From contig NC_010397.1 of assembly GCF_000069185.1 (NCBI RefSeq), positions 1,736,001 to 1,800,000 of the forward strand: DNA of 64,000 nt, written 5' to 3'. This document shows positions 9,063 through 18,372 of this stretch, in pieces. Every line of letters begins with the position of its first letter. Positions within the stretch are counted from its first letter, which is position 1. The DNA comes from Mycobacteroides abscessus ATCC 19977. Its GTDB lineage: Bacteria; Actinomycetota; Actinomycetes; Mycobacteriales; Mycobacteriaceae. The notes beneath the pieces are model-generated. The model did not search any database, was not told the origin of the DNA, and worked only from the letters and a program-made list of their open reading frames with translations. Made by a program: the position numbers and the translations under genes.

Positions 9063-10325
9063 CTACCGCTCCAGTGCCCTGTTCGCCGCGCGCTGCGCCT
9101 GTTGCAGCGCCTCACGCACGTCAAGGCGCCCCAGGAACATCTCGGCGAAATAGGGCTTCAGCGCGGCGAATCCGGCCCCGAAGCCCTGTCCACCGGGGGC
9201 GGCGATCTGCTGACCGCGTAGCACCTCGAAGAAGGGGGACACGTCGACGCCCTTGTCTGCCCAATACTGAAAGTAGGGTGCCCGCGCGCTTAGCACGGCG
9301 GGGATGGCCGAGCCGCTGCGGCCCAGGAAGGAGTTCCCGTCGGTGCTGCCCATCCAGGCCAGCACCTTGTGCACCGCGTCGGGATGCGGCGATGACGAAT
9401 TGGCGGCAGCGACAATCCCGTTGGTGACGCTGACCCGGCCTTGCGGCCCGGCAGGCATCATCGCCACATCCCAGGGAAAGGTGGCATTCGCCTGGATCTG
9501 AGCCAGGTTGTAGGTGCCCGATTGGAACAGCGCCATCCGCCCCTGCAGAAACTGGTTGCGGGAGAAGTCGTTGTTGTCATTGGTGTCGGCGGCCGACGGT
9601 GCCACCCTGTCGACGTTGATCAGGTCCACCAGGTACGTGAACGCCATCTCGGCGCGGGGCTTGGCGAACGCGAACTTGTCGTCGGCCTGAAACACCGCAC
9701 CGGCCGACCCGAGGTAGTTCAGGTAGATGCCCTGTAAGTCGTTGGCGGCGTTGTATCCCCAGTGCCCGGGCGCCGTGAGCCGGTGCAGCATGGGGCGCAG
9801 GGTGTCGACCTCGGGGTCGGGGTCCCAGCGCAGTTCGGCCAGCTCTGCCGGGTCGACTTGGGCCGCGTCGAGCAGGTTCTTGTTGTAGTACAGCGCAATT
9901 CCCGCGTCGCTGAGCTGCGGCACCCCCCAGAGCTTGCCGTCCCGGGTGAACTGCGCGACGACGGACGGGTCCCAGTCCGCCCGCGGTTCCACGGGAACGA
10001 GGTTCCCGGTGTCGGCGTAGTCGGACAGGTAGGCATTACTGAGCCAGAAGATGTCGTCGGCGCCGTGCCCGGCCACATCGGTGCGCAGGCTGTTGAAGTA
10101 ACTCGCGTACGACGTGACGGTCACCGCGACCTGGATATCCGGATTGCGGCGGCTGAACTCGTCGAACGAGCCGCGGTACGCCTCGGCCACCTGCTGGTCC
10201 CAGACCCGAACGGTCACCACCGTTTTGCCGTGCGGCGTGGTGGGAATCCCGAGCCAGGCCGCGACCCCGAAGAGCAGCAGCGCCACCAGTGCGAGGGTGA
10301 GGGCGGCGCGGGTAGATGCCTTCAT
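9063..10325 (-). CDS. uspC: Sugar ABC transporter substrate-binding protein UspC
   Basis: A 420-residue extracellular solute-binding protein (family 1) that captures carbohydrate for the UspAB permease; the M. tuberculosis homologue binds amino sugars. An N-terminal hydrophobic signal/anchor (residues 8-27) is followed by the typical two-lobe fold signatures, such as DDIFWLSNAYL and LPV/EPR-like segments. I chose the ATG at 10325, which overlaps the uspB stop, over a frame extension to 10604 whose translation is His/Asp-rich antisense of uspB. Confidence 0.9.
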   Translation of the reverse strand: MKASTRAALTLALVALLLFGVAAWLGIPTTPHGKTVVTVRVWDQQVAEAYRGSFDEFSRRNPDIQVAVTVTSYASYFNSLRTDVAGHGADDIFWLSNAYLSDYADTGNLVPVEPRADWDPSVVAQFTRDGKLWGVPQLSDAGIALYYNKNLLDAAQVDPAELAELRWDPDPEVDTLRPMLHRLTAPGHWGYNAANDLQGIYLNYLGSAGAVFQADDKFAFAKPRAEMAFTYLVDLINVDRVAPSAADTNDNNDFSRNQFLQGRMALFQSGTYNLAQIQANATFPWDVAMMPAGPQGRVSVTNGIVAAANSSSPHPDAVHKVLAWMGSTDGNSFLGRSGSAIPAVLSARAPYFQYWADKGVDVSPFFEVLRGQQIAAPGGQGFGAGFAALKPYFAEMFLGRLDVREALQQAQRAANRALER

Positions 10326-11140
10326 CACTTGAGTCCGCTCAGGGTGATGGAGCGGACGATGTACTTCTGGAACGCCACGAACAGGATCACCAGCGGCACG
10401 ATCGCCACGGTGGTCGCCGCCATCACGATCGGCCACTGCGCGTTGAACTGGGACTGCAGCCCGGCGGTGGCCACGGTCAGCACCCGCCAGTTGCCGCCGC
10501 TGGTGATCACCAACGGCCACATGAAGTTGTTCCACTGTGACACCACGGTGATCAGGGTCAGCGTGATCAGGATCGGCCGGCTCACCGGCACCACCACATG
10601 CCACAGGATGTCGAGCGTATTGGCCCCGTCCAGACGTGCGGCGCGGATCAGATCGTCGGGAATGGTGCGGAAATGCTCACGCAGCAAGAAGATCGCATAC
10701 GGCGAGCCGAACATGAACGGGATGACCAATGCCCAGAAGGTGTTTCGCAGGCCCACCTGGGTCAGCATCAAGTACATCGGCACCACGGTGACCGTCGCCG
10801 GAATCATCAGTGTCGCCAGATATATCCAGAACAGTCCGTCGCGGCCCGGGAAACGCAGCCGCGCAAAGGCATACGCGGCCAATACCGAGAACGTCAGCTG
10901 CCCGATCACGATGATCGCCGTCATCAGCACGGTCACCAGGGCGGCCCGCCCGAATCCGGCATCGGCGAGCCCGGTGTAGTTGGCCAGTGTGAATGGGTTC
11001 GGCGGCGCCAGCGGTGTGCCGGTGGCGAACTGCTTCGCGGTCTTCAGCGATGCCGACACCGCCAGCAGGAAGGGGCCCAGTGTCAGCACAGCGCCCACGG
11101 TCAACAGCAGGTAGACGAGGACATTCCTAGACCAGGTCAT
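10325..11140 (-). CDS. uspB: Sugar ABC transporter permease UspB
   Basis: A 271-residue inner-membrane permease of the MalG type with about six membrane helices. The EAA-like loop appears as a RAARLDGAN segment (about residue 165-175), the docking site for the ATPase. It partners UspA. Its start overlaps the end of uspA by 14 bases and its stop overlaps the start of uspC, so the three form an operon. No ATPase gene is nearby; mycobacterial importers of this type often share one encoded elsewhere. Confidence 0.92.
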   Translation of the reverse strand: MTWSRNVLVYLLLTVGAVLTLGPFLLAVSASLKTAKQFATGTPLAPPNPFTLANYTGLADAGFGRAALVTVLMTAIIVIGQLTFSVLAAYAFARLRFPGRDGLFWIYLATLMIPATVTVVPMYLMLTQVGLRNTFWALVIPFMFGSPYAIFLLREHFRTIPDDLIRAARLDGANTLDILWHVVVPVSRPILITLTLITVVSQWNNFMWPLVITSGGNWRVLTVATAGLQSQFNAQWPIVMAATTVAIVPLVILFVAFQKYIVRSITLSGLK

Positions 11141-11993
11141 AGCTCACCCGGGCGCGGAAGTAGCGGTGCTGAATCACCGTGATGGTCACCAGGATCAGGA
11201 ACAAGATCAGCGACATGGCGGCCGAACGCCCGACATGGGCCGCTTCGAACGCCTCGGCGTACACGCGGTGCGCCGCCAGGTCGGTGCGGTTCTGCGGGCC
11301 GCCGCTGGTGAGCGCGTACACGGTGTCGAAGGTCTGCACCGCGCTCACCACCCCGGTGACGAGCACGAAGAAGAAGGTGGGCCGCAGCATCGGCAGGGTG
11401 ATGCGGCGGAACCGCTGCCAGGCCGTCGCACCGTCGACCCGGGCCGCGTTATGGACATCGCCGGGGATGGCCAGCAGACCCGCCATGAAGAACAGGGCCA
11501 CGTAGCCGACATTCGTCCACACGCTGACCGCCGCCACCACCGGCAGCGCCAGCGAGGGATCGGTGAGCCATTCGACGCGCTGCCCCAGCAGTGCATTGAC
11601 GGCGCCGTCGGTGGGCGCCAGCATCCAATGCCACAGCACACCGATGGCCAGCGGCGCGCATATCCAGGGGATCACGTAGATGGTCCTGAAGAGCACGGTG
11701 CCGGGCAGGCCGCGCACCAACAGTGTCGCCGCCGCCAATCCCAGCGCGGTCTGCACCGGGATCACCAGCGCCACGAAGAGCAGTGTCACCAGCAGGGAAT
11801 GGCCAAAGGTGCCGTCGGTGAGCACCGAGCGCCAGTTGTCCAGGCCCACGAATTCGATGGGACCCAACAAGTCCCAGCGGCACAGGCTCAGCCACACCAC
11901 CACCAGGATGGGCAGCAGCAGAAACGCCGCCACCCCGAACAGGCTCGGGGCCAGCAGCCCGTATGCGACGGCTGTCTGCCGCGACCGACTCAC
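11127..11993 (-). CDS. uspA: Sugar ABC transporter permease UspA
   Basis: A 288-residue MalF-type permease with six hydrophobic segments and an EAA-like loop with the core AARVDGATAWQRFRRITLP near residue 185. I placed the start at GTG 11993 because the membrane region begins soon after (TAVAYGLLAPSL) and the length then fits the roughly 290 residues of M. tuberculosis UspA. An upstream ATG at 12047 is possible, but it would draw in a repeated sequence (12008-12032) shared with another locus. Confidence 0.88.
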   Translation of the reverse strand: MSRSRQTAVAYGLLAPSLFGVAAFLLLPILVVVWLSLCRWDLLGPIEFVGLDNWRSVLTDGTFGHSLLVTLLFVALVIPVQTALGLAAATLLVRGLPGTVLFRTIYVIPWICAPLAIGVLWHWMLAPTDGAVNALLGQRVEWLTDPSLALPVVAAVSVWTNVGYVALFFMAGLLAIPGDVHNAARVDGATAWQRFRRITLPMLRPTFFFVLVTGVVSAVQTFDTVYALTSGGPQNRTDLAAHRVYAEAFEAAHVGRSAAMSLILFLILVTITVIQHRYFRARVSYDLV

Positions 11994-12007
11994 GGGACCA
12001 TTAAATC

Positions 12008-12032
12008 GCCGATGAGCCGCTTGCGCGAAGAG
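12008..12032 (+). repeat. 25-bp direct repeat, copy 1
   Basis: The 25 bases starting GCCGATGAGCC and ending GCGCGAAGAG are identical to 13577-13601. The repeat holds a potential ATG for Met-Ser-Arg-Leu-Arg-Glu-Glu. Here it lies between divergent uspA and the TldD gene. Confidence 0.8.
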
Positions 12033-12066
12033 CGGGTGCCTGGACATCCCCGGTAGCGTTGGGCAC

Positions 12067-13584
12067 GTGACACGGTCAGTAGATCCCGATTTCCTGGCGC
12101 TGCCCCGCGCCGAGCTCGCCGACGCCGCCCTGAACGCGGCCCGCGCCGCCGGTGCCAGTTATGCGGACCTGCGCATCCATCGGTTGATCAACGAGGAGCT
12201 GATGCTGCGCGACGAGCAGGTGGAGACCGCCGTCTCCGGGCGCACCATCGGTTTGGCGGTGCGGGTGATTGTCGACGGCACCTGGGGATTCGCCTCGCAT
12301 GTGCAGCTGGATACGACGGCCGCCGCCGAGACCGCGCGCCGGGCCGTGGCGGTGGCCCGCGGGCTGCGCAGCCTGAACCGTGAGCGCGTCGAGCTGGCCG
12401 ACGAACCGGTCTACGCCGATGTGCAGTGGGTGTCCGACTACGCGATCGACCCGTTCGGGGTGCCGCAGGCCGACAAGATCGCGGTGCTGCAAGAGTATTC
12501 GGCGCGGCTGCTGGCCTCCGATGGCGTGGACCACGCCTCGGCATCGCTGACGGCGGTCAAGGAGCAGACCTTTTACGCCGACACCTTCGGCTCGTCCATC
12601 ACCCAACAGCGGGTGCGGGTGATGTCGCAGCTGGACGCCATCGCCGTCGACGCAGCCACCGGATCATTTGAGACCATGCGCACGCTGGCTCCGCCGATGG
12701 GCCGCGGCTGGGAGGCCGTCGGCGGTGACGGGGTGTGGGACTGGAGCGCCGAGCTGCGCGAGATCCCGGAGCTGCTCACCGAGAAGGTGAAGGCGCCCAG
12801 CGTGGTCGCCGGCCCCACCGACCTGGTGATCGATCCGACCAACCTGTGGCTCACCATTCACGAATCCATCGGTCACGCCACCGAATACGACAGGGCCATC
12901 GGCTATGAGGCCGCCTATGCCGGGACCTCGTTCGCGACCCCCGACAAGCTGGGCGCCATGAAGTACGGCTCGCCGGTCATGAACGTGACCGCCGACCGCA
13001 ACGAGGTGCACGGCCTGGCCTCGGTCGGATACGACGACGAGGGGGTGGCCTCGCAGCGCTGGGACCTGGTGCGCGACGGCATCTTCGTCGGTTATCAGCT
13101 GGATCGGGTGTTCGCGCCGCGGTTGGGCCAGGAGCGTTCCAACGGCTGCTCGTATGCCGACTCGCCGCATCACGTGCCGATCCAGCGGATGGCCAATGTG
13201 TCGCTACAGGCCTCCCCGGAGGAGCGCAGCACCGACGATCTGATCTCCGGGGTGGAAGACGGCATCTACATCGTCGGTGACAAGTCGTGGTCAATCGACA
13301 TGCAGCGCTACAACTTCCAGTTCACCGGGCAGCGGTTCTACCGCATCCGTGGCGGCAAGCTGGACGGGCAGCTGCGCGATGTCGCCTACCAGGCCACCAC
13401 CACCGACTTCTGGGGTTCCATGGAAGCCGTTGGTGGACAATCGACATGGCGCCTGGGCGGTGCCTTCAACTGCGGTAAGGCCCAGCCCGGCCAGGTCGCG
13501 GCGGTCAGCCACGGCTGCCCGTCGGCGCTGTTCCGTGGCGTCAATGTTCTCAACACCAAAGAAGAGGGCGGTAGCAGCCGATGA
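12067..13584 (+). CDS. TldD-family metalloprotease subunit (Rv2315c-like)
   Basis: A 505-residue TldD/PmbA-family protein. The zinc site HExxxH is visible as HESIGH (H265, E266, H270). In Escherichia coli TldD and TldE/PmbA form a heterodimeric peptidase that degrades unfolded peptides and matures microcins. The protein lies next to uspA as Rv2315c does. GTG at 12067 is the start (MTRSVDPDFL). Its stop is 29 bases before the partner gene, implying co-expression. Confidence 0.92.
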   Translation: MTRSVDPDFLALPRAELADAALNAARAAGASYADLRIHRLINEELMLRDEQVETAVSGRTIGLAVRVIVDGTWGFASHVQLDTTAAAETARRAVAVARGLRSLNRERVELADEPVYADVQWVSDYAIDPFGVPQADKIAVLQEYSARLLASDGVDHASASLTAVKEQTFYADTFGSSITQQRVRVMSQLDAIAVDAATGSFETMRTLAPPMGRGWEAVGGDGVWDWSAELREIPELLTEKVKAPSVVAGPTDLVIDPTNLWLTIHESIGHATEYDRAIGYEAAYAGTSFATPDKLGAMKYGSPVMNVTADRNEVHGLASVGYDDEGVASQRWDLVRDGIFVGYQLDRVFAPRLGQERSNGCSYADSPHHVPIQRMANVSLQASPEERSTDDLISGVEDGIYIVGDKSWSIDMQRYNFQFTGQRFYRIRGGKLDGQLRDVAYQATTTDFWGSMEAVGGQSTWRLGGAFNCGKAQPGQVAAVSHGCPSALFRGVNVLNTKEEGGSSR

Positions 13585-13601
13585 GCCGCTTGCGCGAAGA
13601 G
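13577..13601 (+). repeat. 25-bp direct repeat, copy 2
   Basis: Identical to 12008-12032. This copy spans the stop codon of the TldD gene and ends next to the GGAGA ribosome-binding site of the PmbA gene, so it sits exactly at a translational junction. Confidence 0.8.
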
Positions 13602-13612
13602 GAGACGGCACA

Positions 13613-14989
13613 GTGATTCCCGCACAGCAGGTCGCCGACGATGTCCTGGCCGAGGCCGCACGACGCGGCGGTGCTGACGACACCATCGTCTTGATCCAGG
13701 ACAGCAGTGAGGCCTCGCTGCGTTGGGCGGGCAGCTCCATGACCACCAACGGCGAGTCGGTCAAGCGCAGCATCGCGGTGATATCGATTCTGCGGCAAGG
13801 GGACCAGACGCGGGTGGGTTCGGTGCTCACCGAGGATGCCGACCCGGCCGCGCTGGCCGATCTGGTCGCGGCCAGCCAGTCCGAGGCCGCGTCGGCCCCG
13901 CCGTCGCGCGATGCCATGCCGCTGCTGGGCCCCGGTGAGACCGTGGGGGAGAGTTGGGATGCGGAGATCGTGCCCACCAGCGCCGGGGTATTCGGCTCGC
14001 TGGCCGCCGACCTCTCCACCGGATTCGACGGCCCCGACACCCTGTACGGCTATGCCCGCCACGAACGGCAGACCACATTCTTGGCCTCGTCGACCGGGCT
14101 GCGGCGCCGATTCACCCAGCCGACAGGGCAGGTGGAGATCAATGCCAAACGCGGGGTGGGCAGCGCGTGGGCCGGGGTGTGCACACCCGAATTCGTCGAT
14201 GTGCCCACCGAAGCGCTGCTGCGTCAGCTCTCCGAACGGCTGACCGCCGCGCAGAACCAGATCGAGCTCACGGCCGGCCGCTACGAGACGCTGCTGCCGC
14301 CGTCGGCCACCGGCGACCTGATGCAGTACCTAGTGTGGACCATGGGCGGGCGCGGCGCGCACGAGGGACGCAATGCCTTCGCCGGGCCGGGCGGCACCCG
14401 CATCGGGGAACGGCTGACGGACCTTCCCGTCACGGTGTATTCGGACCCGTCGTACCCGGGCCTGGAGAGCAGTCCCTTCGTGGCGACCCCGATTTCCCGG
14501 GAATCGCTGTCCGTCTTCGACAACGGGGTGGGTATCGAACGCGTCGACTGGGTACGTGACGGCGTGATCAACGCGCTGAGCTATTCGCGCGCCGATGCCG
14601 CCGAGTTCGGTGCCGCGCCCACGGTGGGCGCCGACAACCTCGTCATGACCGGGGGCGGCAGCCAGACGCTGGAACAGATGATCGCCGCCACCGAGAACGG
14701 TCTGCTGCTGACCACGCTGTGGTACATCCGCGAGGTGGACCCGACGACGCTGCTGCTGACCGGGCTGACCCGCGACGGGGTGTACCTGGTGCGCGACGGG
14801 CAGATCACCGGCGCCGTGAACAACTACCGGTTCAACGAGAGCCCGATCGATCTGCTGCGGCGCGTCTCGCAGGTGGGCGCCACCGAGTACACACTGCCGC
14901 GCGAGTGGAGCGACTACGCCACCCGCCAGGCCATGCCGGCGCTGCGGATCCCGGATTTCCACATGTCGTCGGTCAGCGCGGCGCAGTAA
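13613..14989 (+). CDS. TldE/PmbA-family protease partner (Rv2314c-like)
   Basis: A 458-residue protein of the TldD/PmbA superfamily without the HExxxH zinc motif, as expected for the TldE half of the heterodimer. The length fits Rv2314c. I chose the GTG at 13613 because GGAGA lies 6 bases upstream; the longer open frame from 13277 is out-of-frame overlap with the TldD gene. The gene pair order TldD-PmbA matches M. tuberculosis. Confidence 0.9.
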   Translation: MIPAQQVADDVLAEAARRGGADDTIVLIQDSSEASLRWAGSSMTTNGESVKRSIAVISILRQGDQTRVGSVLTEDADPAALADLVAASQSEAASAPPSRDAMPLLGPGETVGESWDAEIVPTSAGVFGSLAADLSTGFDGPDTLYGYARHERQTTFLASSTGLRRRFTQPTGQVEINAKRGVGSAWAGVCTPEFVDVPTEALLRQLSERLTAAQNQIELTAGRYETLLPPSATGDLMQYLVWTMGGRGAHEGRNAFAGPGGTRIGERLTDLPVTVYSDPSYPGLESSPFVATPISRESLSVFDNGVGIERVDWVRDGVINALSYSRADAAEFGAAPTVGADNLVMTGGGSQTLEQMIAATENGLLLTTLWYIREVDPTTLLLTGLTRDGVYLVRDGQITGAVNNYRFNESPIDLLRRVSQVGATEYTLPREWSDYATRQAMPALRIPDFHMSSVSAAQ

Positions 14990-15008
14990 GGGGGCCGGGA
15001 AGGGTCTC

Positions 15009-15066
15009 CACAGAACCTTCACAAAAGGCTCCAGCCATCCCCACAACCGTCAAATAACCTGTTCAT
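15009..15066 (+). promoter_or_regulatory. Candidate promoter of the two-component operon with phased CACA boxes
   Basis: CACA occurs at 15009, 15020 and 15042, spaced 11 and 22 bases, that is one and two helical turns, as OmpR-family response-regulator half-sites often are. TAACCT (15055-15060) could be a -10 box; it lies six bases before the GTG at 15067, which would give a leaderless mRNA. No -35 is convincing. Autoregulation is inference. Confidence 0.4.
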
Positions 15067-15750
15067 GTGCCCAGCCAGCGAAGAATCTTGGTCGTTGACG
15101 ACGAACCCACGATCTGTGCGTCCATTTCCGCACGGCTGCGCGCCGAGGGGTATGCGGTAGACACCGAGGACAACGGCCTGGACGCGGTGCGGCATTGCCG
15201 CGAAAACCCGCCGGACCTGATGGTGCTGGATGTCATGCTGCCCGGACTCGACGGGCTGGAGGTGTGCCGCCAGGTGCAGGCCCACGCACCCATCCCGGTG
15301 CTGATGCTCACCGCGCGGGGCACCGAAACCGACATGCTGGTGGGCCTGGGGGTGGGGGCCGACGACTACCTGCCCAAGCCCTTCAGCATGCGGGTGCTGG
15401 TGGCCCGGGTGGCCGCGCTGCTGCGCCGCACCCATCGGATCGCGCCGCCGAGCACCGATGTGCGCATCGGGCAGGTACGCATCGACGTGTCCGAGCGCCG
15501 CGTATATCACCGCGACGACGAGGTGCACCTGACCCGCACCGAATTCGACCTACTGGCCTACCTGGCCGACAACCCGCGGGTGGCCATCAGTCGTGATCGT
15601 CTGCTCGATCAGGTGTGGGGCTGGAGCGCGGGGCTGCCCTCGGGGCGGCGCACCGTGGACAGTCACATCAAGGCGCTGCGCCGCAAGCTCGGTCAGGAGC
15701 TGATCCGCACCGTCCACGGCATCGGATACGCGTTGGAGGCACCGCGATGA
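15067..15750 (+). CDS. OmpR/PhoB-family response regulator
   Basis: A 227-residue DNA-binding response regulator. The receiver domain has the acidic pair D11/D12, phospho-acceptor D55 (in MVLDVMLPG) and K104 (in PKPF). The C-terminal winged helix ends in the typical SHIKALRRKLG recognition helix and a HGIGYALE wing. It is translationally coupled to the kinase gene by an ATGA overlap. The signal sensed is unknown. Confidence 0.94.
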   Translation: MPSQRRILVVDDEPTICASISARLRAEGYAVDTEDNGLDAVRHCRENPPDLMVLDVMLPGLDGLEVCRQVQAHAPIPVLMLTARGTETDMLVGLGVGADDYLPKPFSMRVLVARVAALLRRTHRIAPPSTDVRIGQVRIDVSERRVYHRDDEVHLTRTEFDLLAYLADNPRVAISRDRLLDQVWGWSAGLPSGRRTVDSHIKALRRKLGQELIRTVHGIGYALEAPR

Positions 15751-16763
15751 GCCAACTGCTGGAACTGCTGCCGCGCCCGCTGGATCCGTTGCGCTCGTTC
15801 AAGTTCAAAACGGCGGTGCTGGTGGGGGTGGCGCTGCTGATCGCCACCTGCCTGCTGTGGATCACCGCCGAATGGAAGCTGCGGTACGCACTCACGCTCG
15901 CCTTGTTTGTGTCCTTCGGGGTGACGTGGTTTCTGGCGCACGGCATGACCTCGCCGCTGCGCGATATGACGGCGGCGGCCCGTTCGATGGCCCAGGGCGA
16001 CTATTCGCGCCGGATTCGTTCGACCTCTCGTGATGAAGTGGGCCAGCTGGCAACGGCTTTCAACCATATGGCGGCCGAGCTGCAGTCCGCCGAACGGTAC
16101 CGGCGCGAGCTGGTCGGCAATGTCTCGCACGAGCTGCGCACGCCGATTACCGCGCTGCAGGCGGTGCTGGAGAACATTGTCGACGGGGTGGCCGAGCCGG
16201 ACCCGCAGACGCTGAAAACCGCGCTGGCGCAGACCGAACGGCTGGGCAGGCTGGTGGACGATCTACTTGACCTGTCCAAACTCGAGAACGGATCGGTTCC
16301 GGTGCAACGCGAATCGTTCGCGGTGCGCGAGTTCGTCGATGACGCTGTCGCTGAAGCGAAGACGACCGGGCGCCAGGTGCGCTATCACGTGACCGTCGAA
16401 CCCTTCGATCTGGCGGCGGTCGCCGATACCGCGCGGCTGCATCAGGTGGTGGCCAATCTGCTGGACAACGCCTCGCGGCATAGCCCGCCCGGGGGACAGG
16501 TGTCGGTGTTCGCGCGCACCGAGAACGACGCGTTGCTGCTGGAGGTCGCCGACACCGGGCCGGGCATCGCCCCGCACGAAAGATCACGAGTGTTCGAGCG
16601 ATTCACCCACGGGGGATCACGCGATGGCGGCACCGGTTTGGGGCTGGCCATCGCGCAATGGGCCGTCGATCTGCATGGCGGCCGCATCGAAATCGTGGAC
16701 GCGCCCGGCTGCCGGGTGCGAGTCACGTTGCCGCAGTTCGATAACGAGGAGGGGAATTCATGA
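15747..16763 (+). CDS. Sensor histidine kinase
   Basis: A 338-residue membrane kinase. Two hydrophobic segments (about 22-40 and 46-64) have almost no extracytoplasmic loop between them, so it probably senses a membrane or cytoplasmic signal. A HAMP region (about 66-118) leads to the HisKA motif NVSHELRTP with phospho-acceptor H128. N box (NLLDNASRHS), G1 (DTGPGIAP) and G2 (GGTGLGLAI) of the ATPase are intact. The ATG at 15747 overlaps the regulator's stop. Confidence 0.93.
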   Translation: MSQLLELLPRPLDPLRSFKFKTAVLVGVALLIATCLLWITAEWKLRYALTLALFVSFGVTWFLAHGMTSPLRDMTAAARSMAQGDYSRRIRSTSRDEVGQLATAFNHMAAELQSAERYRRELVGNVSHELRTPITALQAVLENIVDGVAEPDPQTLKTALAQTERLGRLVDDLLDLSKLENGSVPVQRESFAVREFVDDAVAEAKTTGRQVRYHVTVEPFDLAAVADTARLHQVVANLLDNASRHSPPGGQVSVFARTENDALLLEVADTGPGIAPHERSRVFERFTHGGSRDGGTGLGLAIAQWAVDLHGGRIEIVDAPGCRVRVTLPQFDNEEGNS

Positions 16764-18322
16764 CCACTGGTTCCACGGTGCCGTCGCCGTATCCATATCC
16801 GATTCCGGGAGCACCGGTTCCGGGTGCGCCCGCCGGGCCACCCGTGCCGCGCCCGCCGGTGCCGATCTTCGGGCCGCCGACGAAGTTCCTGACGGCGTGG
16901 CCGCGCGATATCCGGTCCAAGATGACGCAGGGCGCGTTGCTCAGCGGTATCGGGGCCGGGTTGGTCGCGGCGCTGTGCTGGCGGTTCTCGCTGCCGGGCC
17001 TGGGGTGGACGTTGACCGCGCTGGCGGTGGCGCTCGCCGCGTTCGCGACGCAGAAGGTGCGGTGGACGCCGACGCGCATCGGCGCGGTCGGGCTGGCACT
17101 GTGCCTGGCGGTGGTGCCGACCGTGCGGGATGCCGATTGGCTGGTCGCCCTGTGCGTGCTGACCTCGCTGGCGCTGTGTATCTATGCGCTGGCCCCGGCC
17201 CGCACCTGGACCGGTCTGGTCTATGGGCAGCTGGTGATGGTGCGGGCGCCGCTGCGGGTGGCGGGCTGGATGCGCCGCGGCACCCGCACGATGTCGCGGG
17301 GACGCAAGGTCAGCCCGGACCGGGTAGCGATCGTGGTGCTGGTCACGGTGGCGCTGGTGGTGGCGTTCGGGGCGCTGCTGGCCGATGCCGATGCCCGGTT
17401 CAGCGCGCTGGTCACCGGGGTGCTGCCGTTCATGTCCGTCGGCGACATGATCGGACGGGTCATCGTCGGGGTGCTGGTCGGCGGGTTCGCGTTGGGGGCC
17501 ATCTACGTGCTGTCGAAGCCGCCGGCCTTTGACCGGCTGGCGCCCACGGAGCCCAAGCGGCTGCCGTGCTGGGAGTGGAGCCTGCCGCTGGCCGCCCTGA
17601 ACCTGTTGTTCATCGCGTTTGTGGGCGTGCAGATTTCGGTGCTGTTCGGGGGAGACGAGCATGTGCAGGTCACTGAGGGGTTGACCTACGCAGAGTATGC
17701 GCGGCAGGGTTTTTGGCAGCTGCTGTTTGTCACCATCCTGGTGCTGGGGGTGATCGCGGTGGCGATCCGGGTGGCGGGGCGGGAGGAGGCGCGTGACCGG
17801 CTGTTCTTGCGGGTGCTGATCGGCGGGCTGTGCCTGACCACGCTGGTGATCGTGGCCTCGGCCATTCACCGGATGTCGCTGTATGAGAACGCCTACGGGT
17901 ACAGCGTGGAGCGGCTGCTGGTGCGCTGGATCGAGCTGGGCCTGGGTCTGGTGTTGGTGCTGATCTTGGTGGCGGGGATTCGGATGAGTGCCCGGTGGCT
18001 GCCCACCGCGGTGGTGGCGGTCGGGGCGTTCGGGATGCTGGGACTGGCCATCTTCAATCCGGAAAGCTATGTGGCGCAACGCAACGTGCAGTTCTTTGAG
18101 CAGACCGGCAAGATCGACCAGTGGTACATGGGGAGCTTGTCGTCGGATGCGTTCGCGGCGACGAAATCGCTACCCGAGGACGTACGGGACTGCGTGCAAG
18201 GCAAGATTGCGTATCACCTGCGGGAGACGGCGCCCTGGTACGAGTACAACGTGAGCCGGGCGAAGCTGCGGTCTGCTGAGGTCAAGGCGGCGTCGTGCAA
18301 CCTGGACCGCGACCACAGGTGA
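16760..18322 (+). CDS. DUF4173-domain polytopic membrane protein
   Basis: A 520-residue protein with a Pro-rich N-terminal tail (residues 8-50) and about ten membrane helices, matching the DUF4173 family. The start overlaps the kinase stop (ATGA), so it is the third gene of the two-component operon and may be its target or an accessory sensor. The C-terminal soluble part (about 440-520) is conserved-looking and Cys-containing. It is the last host gene before the prophage. Confidence 0.85.
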   Translation: MTTGSTVPSPYPYPIPGAPVPGAPAGPPVPRPPVPIFGPPTKFLTAWPRDIRSKMTQGALLSGIGAGLVAALCWRFSLPGLGWTLTALAVALAAFATQKVRWTPTRIGAVGLALCLAVVPTVRDADWLVALCVLTSLALCIYALAPARTWTGLVYGQLVMVRAPLRVAGWMRRGTRTMSRGRKVSPDRVAIVVLVTVALVVAFGALLADADARFSALVTGVLPFMSVGDMIGRVIVGVLVGGFALGAIYVLSKPPAFDRLAPTEPKRLPCWEWSLPLAALNLLFIAFVGVQISVLFGGDEHVQVTEGLTYAEYARQGFWQLLFVTILVLGVIAVAIRVAGREEARDRLFLRVLIGGLCLTTLVIVASAIHRMSLYENAYGYSVERLLVRWIELGLGLVLVLILVAGIRMSARWLPTAVVAVGAFGMLGLAIFNPESYVAQRNVQFFEQTGKIDQWYMGSLSSDAFAATKSLPEDVRDCVQGKIAYHLRETAPWYEYNVSRAKLRSAEVKAASCNLDRDHR

Positions 18323-18372
18323 CCTGGCGTTCAGGGGCGTGGCGGGGGATCGGCTAGAGTCGTCACCTGCTG

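Noticed and set aside
10326..10604. N-terminal extension of UspC to 10604
   Set aside because: The extra 93 residues are antisense-like and overlap uspB; a signal peptide begins at the ATG at 10325.
11166..12056. 296-residue plus-strand open frame over uspA
   Set aside because: Gln/His/Arg-rich antisense translation; uspA has a clear permease fold on the other strand.
16442..18079. 545-residue open frame on the minus strand
   Set aside because: Its translation is a His/Gln/Arg/Pro-rich low-complexity string, typical of antisense to high-GC genes, and it lies fully over the kinase and DUF4173 genes.
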